Shown: positions 1 through 5,908 of the stretch, in pieces
Layout: each line of letters begins with the position of its first letter
How positions within the stretch are numbered: the stretch's first letter is position 1
Assembly (NCBI GenBank): GCA_964589725.1
Contig: CAZPUJ010000015.1
Span: 1-8,340, forward strand
Direction: 5' to 3'
From: CAYSHJ01 sp964589725
GTDB lineage: Bacteria > Planctomycetota > Planctomycetia > Planctomycetales > Planctomycetaceae
Length of the DNA stretch: 8,340 bases
Notes under the pieces: model-generated
The model's input: only the letters and a program-made list of their open reading frames with translations
Database searches by the model: none
What the model was told of the DNA's origin: nothing
Program-made: the position numbers and the translations under genes

Positions 1-513
1 ACGCCGCCCGCTTCGCGTCTTTACCCAGACGGTCAACGTTCCGTCGAACCGATTAATGATCCAATACTCGCGAATGCCGACCGAGAGATATTCGTCTCGC
101 TTGGTCTCGTAATCCCGCACCCAATTGCGCCGGCCGCGCGAAACGAATTCGACCACGATCGTCGGCGTTTCACCACGTCGCGGCAGCCGGCCCAGGCCGC
201 ACCAAATTGCACGGTCGGCCCGGCGGCGGTCGTCGCCGACGATGATTTCCTGCTCATGCAAAGTCAGGTCGAGGTCATGGCCTGATTCATGATTGGCCTG
301 GTACGACCGCAGCCAGTAACCAAGCTCTTCATTCGGATCACGTTCATTCTCAAGCGGCGGCGGCGACACGATCAAGACTCCGTTGATCAGTTCGTAACGC
401 CAACCCGGTTCAAAGTCGGCGCGGTCATACTGACGAGGACTCACGCGCAGCCCGTTCGCTTCCGGACCCAGTCGGATGACTGCCTTCGATCGTCGCCGCA
501 ACGTGGCGGGCAT
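1..513 (-). CDS. Uma2 family endonuclease-fold protein (DUF820), partial
   Basis: The first 171 residues of a protein that runs off the left edge. The ATG at 513 has an AAGGA Shine-Dalgarno about 8 nt upstream. An N-terminal part (residues about 24-60) has the Uma2-type opening YDRADFEPGWRYELINGVLI. The segment at about 94-155 carries the family core: DDRRRADRAIW, then IVVEFVSRGR, then K138 and Y142 in ETKRDEYLSVGIREYWIINR. This E-(x)n-D-x-x-K-x-x-x-Y-x-x-x-G-x-x-EYW pattern is the PD-(D/E)XK-like signature of Uma2 proteins. Such genes are very numerous in planctomycetes and cyanobacteria; their biological role is largely unknown and nuclease activity is predicted from the fold. Family proteins are usually about 180-230 aa, so only the C-terminal tail is likely missing. 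It follows the GH130 gene on the same strand, but the 308-bp gap with a repeat argues against one operon. Confidence 0.85.
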   Translation of the reverse strand, partial: MPATLRRRSKAVIRLGPEANGLRVSPRQYDRADFEPGWRYELINGVLIVSPPPLENERDPNEELGYWLRSYQANHESGHDLDLTLHEQEIIVGDDRRRADRAIWCGLGRLPRRGETPTIVVEFVSRGRRNWVRDYETKRDEYLSVGIREYWIINRFDGTLTVWVKTRSGRR

Positions 514-641
514 CGTCGTGTCCTTGAAAGTTGAACCGAGATCGGAAAGAAAAAACCGCTCAAAGCATACCGCTGGAAATCGCGACGAGCCAACAGGCGG
601 TAGGAATTCCCACGGCTGGCTAATTCGTCGTGTTAGGCAAA

Positions 642-736
642 CTGTAGCCCGACCCCTCGTGGGTCGGATGATTCGATGTTTCCGAGCAAGTGTCGCCGAT
701 TCAAAACCATCCGACCCACAAGGGGTCGGGCTACAG
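642..736. repeat. Nested inverted repeat (REP/BIME-like), element 1
   Basis: Two 29-nt arms (642-670 and 708-736) are reverse complements with a single mismatch (position 658), separated by 37 nt. Each arm is itself a small hairpin: CCGACCC / GGGTCGG with a 5-nt loop (stem 649-655/661-667 in arm 1, 711-717/723-729 in arm 2). The only difference between the arms falls in that small loop, so both stems are intact. This head-to-head layout resembles REP/BIME elements, which elsewhere are spread by RAYT-type Y1 transposases; none is present here. The element fills the middle of the gene-free gap 514-821 between the GH130 stop and the Uma2 start. I saw no gene, clear promoter or U-tract terminator in the rest of that gap, only a short palindrome GGGTTTCAAACCC at 760-772. 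Confidence 0.88.
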
Positions 737-821
737 ATATCGCAGAGGCACGCCGCGAAGGGTTTCAAACCCCAGTCATCATGGCCGCATCAAAGCTGCT
801 CGCGTGCTCACGCAGCCGCGC

Positions 822-1826
822 TCATTCGAACAATGTCATGCCGGTGCGCTTGCGCGGCTCAGGGGCCGGGCAGTTGCGCAAGTAGCCGAGCACGTCGGAG
901 AGTTGTGCAGTCGCCAGCGCGATGCAGGTATCCGCACCACCGTAATAGACACGCAGCTCACCAGTCGCCTTGTCGAGAATCCAGCCACAGGGAAACACGA
1001 CGCCGTTGACGTCTCCCTGGCGCTCGTAGGGCATCTCAGGGGTGAAGCTCCATTCGTCGCTCCGGCGCAGAACGCGACGGGGGTCATCCAGGTCCAGCAA
1101 GGCCAGTCCCAGTCGATAGAGACATCCTCCCGGTGTGTGCCGTACACCGTGGTACAGAATCAACCAACCCTCGGGAGTTTCCATCGGGGGAGGGCTTAAG
1201 CCGATCTTATTGGCATCCCACCAAGCGCCCCGCCGCGCGTGCAACAGAACGTGGTGGTCCCCCCAATGCGTCAGGTCGGGTGAGAAGGAAAGCCAGATGT
1301 GTGCACCGGAACTCCCTCCGGAAACCGGGCGATGAATCATCGCGTACCGATTCTTGAAACGACGGGGAAAGACGGCCGCGTCTTTGTCCTCGGGAGGCAT
1401 GACCGGTCCCAGCCGGGTGAAGGTGACAAAGTCTTTCGTCGTGGCCAACGACACCAACGGCCCGCTGGACGAGTAGGCTGTGTAGGCGATGATCCATTCA
1501 CCGCGCTCTTCGACCCAGGTCAGCCGCGGGTCTTCGACGCCCCAGGCTTCTTCCGCATAGTTCGTCGGATCCGGAGCAAAACTGGGCTTGGAGTCGATCT
1601 GCCAGTTCGATACGCCGTCGTTGCTGCGGGCGACGGTGAGATGCGAATGGCCGCGACGGTCTTCGACGCGAACCAGCAGAACGGTTTCATCGCGCACTTG
1701 GCACGCCCCGGCATTGAACACCGTATGCGCCGGATAGGGCCAATCTTGGGCGGTGAGGATCGGGTTCTCGGCGTGGCGGTGAAACAGTTCAGCGTGCAAA
1801 CTGGGGGGATTCGATTCTCGCAGCAT
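822..1826 (-). CDS. GH130 family glycoside phosphorylase/hydrolase
   Basis: A 334-aa protein, normal length for GH130, a five-bladed beta-propeller family that phosphorolyses or hydrolyses beta-mannosides. Motifs in order: NPIL (21-24), FNAG (37-40), RVEDRRGHSHLTVARS (53-68), WGVEDPRL (95-102), where D99 matches the family's catalytic acid, DKDAAVFPRR (147-156), HRP (165-167), WWDANKIG (202-209), YHGV (225-228), YRLGLALLDLDDP (237-249) and the end motif YYGGADTCIALA (294-305). R155/R156, K207 and H226 fall where phosphorylase members place phosphate-binding residues, which favours a phosphorylase; the sugar acceptor cannot be told. No signal peptide, so probably cytoplasmic. The ATG at 1826 has AGGA 8 nt upstream. 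It is the last gene of the glycosyltransferase-toroid-GH130 run, 55 bp after the toroid stop. No strong intrinsic terminator was seen downstream. Confidence 0.9.
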   Translation of the reverse strand: MLRESNPPSLHAELFHRHAENPILTAQDWPYPAHTVFNAGACQVRDETVLLVRVEDRRGHSHLTVARSNDGVSNWQIDSKPSFAPDPTNYAEEAWGVEDPRLTWVEERGEWIIAYTAYSSSGPLVSLATTKDFVTFTRLGPVMPPEDKDAAVFPRRFKNRYAMIHRPVSGGSSGAHIWLSFSPDLTHWGDHHVLLHARRGAWWDANKIGLSPPPMETPEGWLILYHGVRHTPGGCLYRLGLALLDLDDPRRVLRRSDEWSFTPEMPYERQGDVNGVVFPCGWILDKATGELRVYYGGADTCIALATAQLSDVLGYLRNCPAPEPRKRTGMTLFE

Positions 1827-1881
1827 TCGAGTTTCCTGAGGAGAAGAGTTTCGGCAGCGAATTTGTGGGGTCGCGTGGAGC

Positions 1882-2958
1882 TTATTCGGTGGCAGCGGTT
1901 GTCATTGGAATGTCGCAGTGCGCGTTCTGGACGTCCGAGTCGAGCAATTCCGTCCACAAAAAAGCGAGCGTTGATTCGGCGCCCTGATTGCGATTCACGC
2001 CGGAGGAAAGCAGGCCGTCACAGCAACCGCCGCACTCGACGTCGGCTAATTTCTCTCCCAGGCTGTTGTGGCCGTGGAACCAGCGGTGTGCCCGGCGGAA
2101 GATCTCCAGGTATTTCTCGTCGTTGCGCAGACTGAACGCGGTGAGCGCGGCATCGGCCATCGTGGAAGCTTCCACCGGTTGCTGGTCGTAGAGCGACTTG
2201 GCCTCCCCGTGCGGATACCAGTCTGAGTTTCCGATGGGCCAGAAAACGTCGTCGGTGGTCGTGACGCGGTCGAGGAAGGCGAACGAATCTTCCGCCACAC
2301 CCAGAAACGGCTCGTCCGGCCAGCACTGGGCGGCGACAAACAGGGCTTGCGGCAGCACCGCGTTGGCATAGGTCAGCCGCGATTCAAACCAGGGCCAATC
2401 AGGTCGCTGGGAACGGTGGTAGCATTCCACCAGCCGCCGCGCGGCCTGCCCGGCCACGTTCTCGAACAGTTCGATGTCGGTAATGCCTGCCGCCCGCAGA
2501 TGGCCCCAGGCGAGAATCACGTAGGCTTCGGCCCGCAGGCTCCGCAGATCAGCCACGGTCGGCAACACCATGTCGATGAGTTCGCGGGCCAGCGCCCGGT
2601 AGCCTTCAGGTAGACTGCTGCCGAGCACCTCGGCAAGCGCGAGAACTGCTTGGCCTTGGCAATCACCAGTGCCAGCCGCATCCAGCCAGTCGCGTTGGTA
2701 ACTCAAGAAATTGTGGAACCCGCGGACGGGGCAGCGGGCATGCTCCAGAAAGCTGAGGTACACCGTGACGCGGTTCAACATGCGATCGTCCGGGTGACGG
2801 CGCCACATCCGAGCGCACAGTCGCAAAGCCCGAGCGTTGTCGTCGGTCGTATAGCCGCTCTCGCGCCGTGGGACATTGTAGATGGCATGCTGGATCAATC
2901 CGGTCGAGTCGGTCATCCGATCCAGGTGGTCCAACGTGATCCAGTCACGAATGTGCAT
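1882..2958 (-). CDS. Alpha/alpha-toroid (six-hairpin glycosidase-like) protein
   Basis: A 358-aa soluble, helix-rich protein. The N-terminal block HLDRMTDSTGLIQHAIYNVP (11-30) followed by GYTTDDNARALRL (35-47) is the hallmark of a family found either alone or fused to the C-terminus of GT4 glycosyltransferases. Later conserved spots are GFHNFLSYQRDWLD (80-93), LRAEAYVILAWGHL (141-154), WPWFESRLTYANAVLPQAL (188-206), QQPVEASTMADAAL (259-272) and NQGAESTLAFLW (324-335). The helix repeats and acidic clusters suggest the six-hairpin glycosidase fold, but no catalytic residue can be assigned and the activity is unknown. The ATG at 2958 overlaps the glycosyltransferase stop by one base (TAATG), with AAGAGG about 7 nt upstream. 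This start is chosen over an open frame reaching 3105, which would overlap the upstream gene by about 150 bp and adds no family sequence. It probably acts with its neighbours on the same glycan. Confidence 0.85.
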   Translation of the reverse strand: MHIRDWITLDHLDRMTDSTGLIQHAIYNVPRRESGYTTDDNARALRLCARMWRRHPDDRMLNRVTVYLSFLEHARCPVRGFHNFLSYQRDWLDAAGTGDCQGQAVLALAEVLGSSLPEGYRALARELIDMVLPTVADLRSLRAEAYVILAWGHLRAAGITDIELFENVAGQAARRLVECYHRSQRPDWPWFESRLTYANAVLPQALFVAAQCWPDEPFLGVAEDSFAFLDRVTTTDDVFWPIGNSDWYPHGEAKSLYDQQPVEASTMADAALTAFSLRNDEKYLEIFRRAHRWFHGHNSLGEKLADVECGGCCDGLLSSGVNRNQGAESTLAFLWTELLDSDVQNAHCDIPMTTAATE

Positions 2959-4193
2959 TACAGGCCTCTTTGCAAGAGTTCGCTGGACTGCGCCGAGTTG
3001 TCCGGCATCGCGAAATTCGGGCGGTACCGCCATCGCAGACTTGCCCGACTCGCAGCCGCCACTCGGCTGAAAAGGTTCAAGTACTGCCGGCCCACTTGGG
3101 GCCAAAACATGGGCCGAGCGTATTCGTACGCCCGGCGCTGAGTTTCCTGCCGGAACACCGGATCACTCAGGAATTGCAGTGTCGCCTCGGCCAGAGCGGC
3201 ACTCTGGTTAAACGGCACGAGCAGGCCCCGCCCTTCGGCCAGGACTTCCTCGGCGTACAGGTAGGGCGTACTGACCACCGCCCGTCCCGCTGCCAGAGCA
3301 TACGCCAAAGTGCCACTGGAGATCTGGTCTTTTCCCGGATAAGGAGTGACGTACACGTCGCACGCCTGCAAGTGCGCCAGGAGTTCGTGCAGACTCAGAA
3401 AGCGGTTCACGAAGCGCACATGTGAGCCGACCCCCAGTGCCTCGGCCTTTGCGGCCAGACTTTCACGATAGACCTCCCCCTCGTGACGTTTCACTTGAGG
3501 ATGCGTTGCCCCCACGATCAGGTAGACAATGTCCGGAAAAGCGGCCACGATTGGGGGCATGGCCTCGATCATGTATTCCAGCCCCTTCCCGCGGCTGATC
3601 AGCCCAAATGTACACAGCACTCGCCGGCCTACGAGTCCCAGCGGTTCCTTCTGCGAGTCGTCGCGTTCGAAAGAGACCACCGGCACTCCATGCGGAATCA
3701 CATGCACGTGCGGACCGGACACATGGTAAACATCCGCCAAAAGTCGCGCGGCGACCTTCGTCATCACCACAATCCCTCGGCTGCGGGCTGCCAACGTCTG
3801 GATCAAGCGCCGCGGCAAATCGGCCGGCTCGGTCAGCAGTGTGTGGAACGTCGTGACGAGGGGCTTGCGAAGGTCGCGCACAAAATCCAATATGCGCGAG
3901 CCCCATTCGCCGGGGTACAGACCGAACTCGTGCTGCAAGCTGACCACGTCACACGGGCCGTCGTTGGCCACTTCGGCCGCCAGGCGGTAAGCATGCTGGC
4001 GGGTGTGGTCAATGACGTGGACCACACGCGGGTCGTCGTAGGAGAGCGTATTGGTTTTTTGGATGGCGGCGATTGACGAGACCGAATTGCCCGCCGCCAG
4101 ATCGACGGCGTCGGCGGAATCCCGGGTGAACGTTGCCAGCCCGCACTCTTCAGGCGGAAAGGTCGAGATAAACAGCGGTTGAACGGTTTGCAT
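2958..4193 (-). CDS. Glycosyltransferase family 4-type (GT-B fold)
   Basis: A 411-aa GT-B glycosyltransferase. The N-terminal Rossmann half has the glycine-containing start ISTFPPEECGLATFTRD (9-25), LQHEFGLYPGEWG (86-98) and TTFHT (114-118). The linker and C-terminal half show VIPHGV (165-170), FGLISRGKGLEYMIEAM (196-212), DVYVTPYPGKDQISSGTLAY (279-298) and AAGRAVVSTPYLYAEEVL (301-318). E315/E316 and the GRGLLVPF block match the nucleotide-sugar region of GT4 enzymes. Donor and acceptor are unknown; family members often transfer mannose or glucose. No membrane segment was seen. The ATG at 4193 is chosen because AGGAGGT lies 6 nt before it and the GT4 fold begins there; the frame stays open to 4346 but that part has no family features. 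The stop overlaps the next gene's start (TAATG), indicating translational coupling. In other bacteria the two are fused, so a functional pair is likely. Confidence 0.92.
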   Translation of the reverse strand: MQTVQPLFISTFPPEECGLATFTRDSADAVDLAAGNSVSSIAAIQKTNTLSYDDPRVVHVIDHTRQHAYRLAAEVANDGPCDVVSLQHEFGLYPGEWGSRILDFVRDLRKPLVTTFHTLLTEPADLPRRLIQTLAARSRGIVVMTKVAARLLADVYHVSGPHVHVIPHGVPVVSFERDDSQKEPLGLVGRRVLCTFGLISRGKGLEYMIEAMPPIVAAFPDIVYLIVGATHPQVKRHEGEVYRESLAAKAEALGVGSHVRFVNRFLSLHELLAHLQACDVYVTPYPGKDQISSGTLAYALAAGRAVVSTPYLYAEEVLAEGRGLLVPFNQSAALAEATLQFLSDPVFRQETQRRAYEYARPMFWPQVGRQYLNLFSRVAAASRASLRWRYRPNFAMPDNSAQSSELLQRGL

Positions 4194-4388
4194 TCGGCAC
4201 CTCCTGAGGTTCTTTCCTGGTTCCGAAACAACCATGCCGCGTGTAGCCCGCACGATTGCCTCAATCAACACAAATCCGCACGACTTCACAATCCCTTCGT
4301 CCCTGGTGAGCGGCACCAGGCCCAGATTTTGGCTGGCATCTGCCAAACAACAAGGACGATGGCAATCAACCAGGAGTTGATTTTCGTT
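4194..4388 (-). promoter_or_regulatory. csrA-glycosyltransferase gap: leader with hairpin and GGA motifs
   Basis: This 195-bp gap separates csrA from the glycosyltransferase. On the minus strand it holds a perfect 7-bp hairpin (CCTGGTG/CACCAGG, 4302-4320, 5-nt loop) without a U-tract, so not a terminator. It also holds six GGA triplets within 110 nt of the start codon (minus-strand positions 4202-4204, 4215-4217, 4222-4224, 4275-4277, 4292-4294, 4300-4302), two of them in the ANGGA context preferred by CsrA. One GGA is in the Shine-Dalgarno itself. Regulation by the neighbouring CsrA is an inference. I saw no convincing sigma70-type promoter, so co-transcription with csrA is possible. Confidence 0.3.
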
Positions 4389-4673
4389 TCACGAGGGACC
4401 AACCTTTCCCAGTTTTTTGTTGTCCCGAGACAGCTCACGAAATAACTGCGGACCGAGCACTGTCGCCCGCGGGATCGCGCTACTGGGCCGGACGCCCGCG
4501 CGAATCCGTTCCGACACCTCCGATCGCAGGATGGGAACGTCGGCAGCGGCATCGAAGCCCAGCTTCACTGTCCCGGCTCGAATCTCGAGCACGGTCACTT
4601 TGAGCTTACGCGGCCAGCCGTCGGCTCCGCCGATTTCAACCGATTCCCGACTCTTCCTTGATAACACCAACAT
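4389..4673 (-). CDS. csrA: Carbon storage regulator CsrA
   Basis: A 94-aa CsrA/RsmA protein, an RNA-binding post-transcriptional regulator that as a swapped dimer binds GGA motifs in mRNA leaders. The hallmarks are present: MLVLSRKSRESVEIG (1-15), LKVTVLEIRAGTVKLGF (24-40) and DVPILRSEV (45-53). L4, R6 and R50 correspond to the RNA-contacting L4, R6 and R44 of the E. coli protein. Compared with the usual 60-75 residues there is a short insertion after strand 1 (GADGWPRK, 16-23) and a tail of about 30 residues (61-94) rich in Arg and Lys. The ATG at 4673 has GGAGG with 7-nt spacing. It lies 57 bp after the BON gene and upstream of the glycan genes on the same strand. No FliW or flagellar gene is in the window, so the usual FliW antagonism cannot be judged. 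Confidence 0.95.
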   Translation of the reverse strand: MLVLSRKSRESVEIGGADGWPRKLKVTVLEIRAGTVKLGFDAAADVPILRSEVSERIRAGVRPSSAIPRATVLGPQLFRELSRDNKKLGKVGPS

Positions 4674-4680
4674 GATAGAA

Positions 4681-4687
4681 CCTCCGT
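4681..4687 (-). promoter_or_regulatory. csrA Shine-Dalgarno overlapping a CsrA-type ACGGA motif
   Basis: The minus strand reads ACGGAGG, 7 nt before the csrA ATG. GGAGG is a strong ribosome binding site, and ACGGA fits the ANGGA core bound by CsrA. The overlap would allow autorepression, which is known for csrA in other bacteria; here it is only inferred. The BON gene's ribosome binding site (4977-4983) likewise carries two overlapping AGGGA motifs. Confidence 0.35.
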
Positions 4688-4730
4688 GTTTGACGAATGA
4701 TTGCGTAGACCACTCCCGTTCCCAGCCAGG

Positions 4731-4970
4731 TTAGAGAACTTCAATCTCGTTGGCCACGACGGAAACACCGGACAGCTCCATCGCCATCTGTTGCGCGACT
4801 TGTTTGCCGTAAAAGGTGTTGACGCGACCATGCAATATCAGCCCGTCCTCATGAACAGATATGCGGAGGTCGCGCACTCGAATGCCGAGCCGACGATGCA
4901 GGCCCGCCGCGATTCGATGAACCAACCCGTCGTCCTGGGCCAATGCGGACGCGGTGGACTGAATGTGCAT
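4731..4970 (-). CDS. Single BON-domain protein
   Basis: A 79-aa protein that is almost only one BON domain (residues about 14-79): an N-terminal helix with LVHRIAAGLHRRLG, then LRISVHEDGLILHGRV (35-50), a second helix YGKQVAQQMAMELSGV and the closing strand VVANEIEVL. BON domains are usually periplasmic or lipid-binding modules (OsmY, secretins). This one has no signal peptide or membrane segment and so probably stays in the cytoplasm. The precise role is unknown. The ATG at 4970 has GGGAGGG with 6-nt spacing. It is the first gene of the collinear minus-strand series, 57 bp before csrA. Only 28 bp separate its start codon from the U-tract of an upstream terminator, so its promoter must lie before or within that terminator. 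Confidence 0.85.
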   Translation of the reverse strand: MHIQSTASALAQDDGLVHRIAAGLHRRLGIRVRDLRISVHEDGLILHGRVNTFYGKQVAQQMAMELSGVSVVANEIEVL

Positions 4971-4998
4971 GTTGATCCCTCCCTAGATCCTGGCGGCG

Positions 4999-5051
4999 AA
5001 AAAAAAGCCGACGCGGCGGAACACCTGGAGGTGTTTCCACCACGTCGGCTT
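4999..5051 (-). terminator. Strong intrinsic terminator, minus strand
   Basis: The outer stem is 9 bp (5005-5013 with 5043-5051, AAGCCGACG/CGTCGGCTT) and the inner stem is AACACC/GGTGTT around a 4-nt loop, joined by short pairs with two mismatches and one bulge. On the minus strand the hairpin is followed by a run of 8 T (plus-strand A run 4999-5006). There is no U-run on the plus side. It lies between mpsC (plus) and the BON gene (minus), in the orientation of the BON-csrA series and directly before it, so it can act as a leader attenuator or end a short upstream transcript. Confidence 0.85.
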
Positions 5052-5112
5052 ACTCTTTAACTGGCCCACCGGCACGAGCCGGGTTGCATTTTATCCAGTC
5101 GTCCGACGACAT
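5050..5112 (-). CDS. Candidate 20-aa small ORF ending in the terminator stem
   Basis: An ATG-started 20-residue ORF (begins MSSDDWIKCN, ends GGPVKE) whose TAA overlaps the first bases of the terminator at 4999-5051, an arrangement typical of a real gene end. Against it: no Shine-Dalgarno stands at a proper distance. The nearest (GGGAGG, 5140-5145) fits better a GTG at 5135 in another frame, which opens a 14-codon Arg-rich peptide ending at 5091. The frame stays open upstream of 5112, so the true start might be elsewhere. I recognise no family. It could be a small protein, a leader peptide or chance. Confidence 0.25.
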   Translation of the reverse strand: MSSDDWIKCNPARAGGPVKE

Positions 5113-5156
5113 CGGGGGACGGACTTTGATCTCACGTCGCCTCCCTAATGCAGCGG

Positions 5157-5176
5157 ATTGTACCGCTCGCGAGCGG
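5157..5176 (-). promoter_or_regulatory. 14-bp perfect palindrome next to a TACAAT -10-like box
   Basis: CCGCTCGCGAGCGG at 5163-5176 is a perfect 14-bp palindrome. On the minus strand it is followed directly by TACAAT (5162-5157), a good -10 match, and then by a GGGAGG ribosome binding site. No good -35 was found at 15-20 bp. The layout suggests an operator in the spacer of a promoter that would feed the mini-ORF, terminator and BON-csrA genes. Confidence 0.3.
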
Positions 5177-5192
5177 GAAAGATAGCAGCTTG

Positions 5193-5220
5193 TTGGTATT
5201 TTTCCCGCGATCGGTATCAT
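5193..5220 (+). promoter_or_regulatory. Candidate promoter for the MpsC-family gene
   Basis: TTGGTA (5193-5198), 16 bp, then TATCAT (5215-5220): 4/6 and 5/6 matches to sigma70 boxes, about 108 bp before the start codon of the plus-strand gene. Weak evidence, since planctomycete promoters are poorly characterised. The rest of the divergent gap on this strand shows nothing else clear. Confidence 0.28.
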
Positions 5221-5327
5221 CGGGCCTGCATTGCCCAAGCGGACCTGCTGGTTTCTCTTCTGTCGTCAGGACAGGCTTTCGCCCGCGCTGGCTTCCCGCC
5301 GCGTGCTCGGACATGATCGAGGTCGCC

Positions 5328-5711
5328 ATGAAAACGCCGGGAGAAATCGAAGCCGCCATCTGCGAAGGCATCAACCGGTTCGAACAGGAATACATGGGCC
5401 GGGGCCCTAAGGAAATCAATACGCACCTGCTCGGCGATCTTCTCGTGGTCCGTCTCAAGGGTGTGTTGACCGCGGCCGAACAGCAACTGGTCAAAGCGCT
5501 GCCGGCCGAGAAAGGGAGAGACCTGCTCAAGCAAGTCCGAACCCATCTCATCGAAACGGCGCGGCCGATGATGGAAAAAATGGTCCGGGAGGTCACCGGC
5601 GTCGAGGTGCTGAGCCTGCACCATGATATCAGCACCGAAACCGGCGAAGAGATCGTGCTCTTCACTCTGGCCGGCTCGCCTCTGGTCCGTGAACCGAAAA
5701 GACGAGTTTGA
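5328..5711 (+). CDS. MpsC family protein (DUF2294)
   Basis: A 127-aa protein matching the DUF2294/MpsC family (Pfam MpsC; Bacillus YbcI type). The core is GRGPKEINTHLLGDLLVVRL (24-43) followed by KGVLTAAEQQL (44-54), an amphipathic helix region (60-90, LLKQVRTHLIETARPMMEKM) and TGVEVLSLHHDISTETGEEIVLFTL (90-114, in two parts). Family members sit beside the membrane complex MpsAB/DabAB, linked to bicarbonate/CO2 uptake or cation-dependent membrane potential; the role of MpsC itself is unclear. Here no mpsA/mpsB-like gene is in the window. No signal or membrane segment. The ATG at 5328 is preferred because GAGG lies 5 nt upstream and the family's usual length begins there; an open frame back to 5148 and an ATG at 5313 lack ribosome sites and conserved sequence. 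It is a single gene, divergent from the BON gene and convergent with cimA. Confidence 0.87.
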   Translation: MKTPGEIEAAICEGINRFEQEYMGRGPKEINTHLLGDLLVVRLKGVLTAAEQQLVKALPAEKGRDLLKQVRTHLIETARPMMEKMVREVTGVEVLSLHHDISTETGEEIVLFTLAGSPLVREPKRRV

Positions 5712-5747
5712 CTCGACGCCGAGCGCGTGTGAAAGAATTGACTCTCA

Positions 5748-5824
5748 GGCGAGCGGGGCGGCGTCAGCCGCCGGTTTTCAGCGGCCATCGTGACCACCGG
5801 GGGGCTGACGCCGCCCCGCTCGCC
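5748..5824. repeat. Nested inverted repeat (REP-like), element 2
   Basis: Arms 5748-5769 and 5803-5824 are perfect 22-nt reverse complements (beginning GGCGAGCGGGGCGGCG) separated by 33 nt, with partial pairing continuing inward. Arm 1 carries an internal 6-bp hairpin GGCGGC-gtca-GCCGCC (5757-5772), and arm 2 the same with one mismatch. It sits between the convergent mpsC-family gene and cimA and so could also block transcription from both sides, although it lacks a U-tract. Its sequence is unrelated to the elements at 642-736 and 7532-7647. Confidence 0.85.
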
Positions 5825-5881
5825 AATTTCTTCACAGCCTCGGAATGTCGGTGGCTGGCGTTCCCATACTCAGCGTGGAAA

Positions 5882-5897
5882 CGAGCGGACACGCTCG
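5882..5897 (-). terminator. Weak terminator-like hairpin after cimA
   Basis: A 6-bp GC-rich stem CGAGCG/CGCTCG with a 4-nt loop, 11 bp past the cimA stop. Only TTT follows on the minus strand, so termination would be weak or Rho-assisted. The larger element at 5748-5824 lies further downstream. Confidence 0.3.
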
Positions 5898-5908
5898 GCG
5901 AGGCAGTG

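Noticed and set aside
755..775. GGGTTTCAAACCC as a CRISPR repeat fragment
   Set aside because: It resembles the palindromic part of some CRISPR repeats but occurs once, with no spacer periodicity and no cas genes.
801..821. Hairpin after the GH130 stop as a terminator
   Set aside because: The stem is only 4-5 bp and no T-run follows on the minus strand.
1299..2135. Long plus-strand open frame
   Set aside because: Antisense to the GH130 and toroid genes; low-complexity Arg-rich translation without family features, a product of GC-rich codon bias.
2959..3105. N-terminal extension of the toroid protein
   Set aside because: It would overlap the glycosyltransferase by about 150 bp; the TAATG junction with a ribosome site gives a better start at 2958.
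4194..4346. N-terminal extension of the glycosyltransferase
   Set aside because: The added 51 residues precede the GT4 fold, and the AGGAGGT site belongs to the start at 4193.
5148..5327. Upstream extension of the MpsC-family gene
   Set aside because: No ribosome site, no family similarity, and it crosses the palindrome and promoter-like region.
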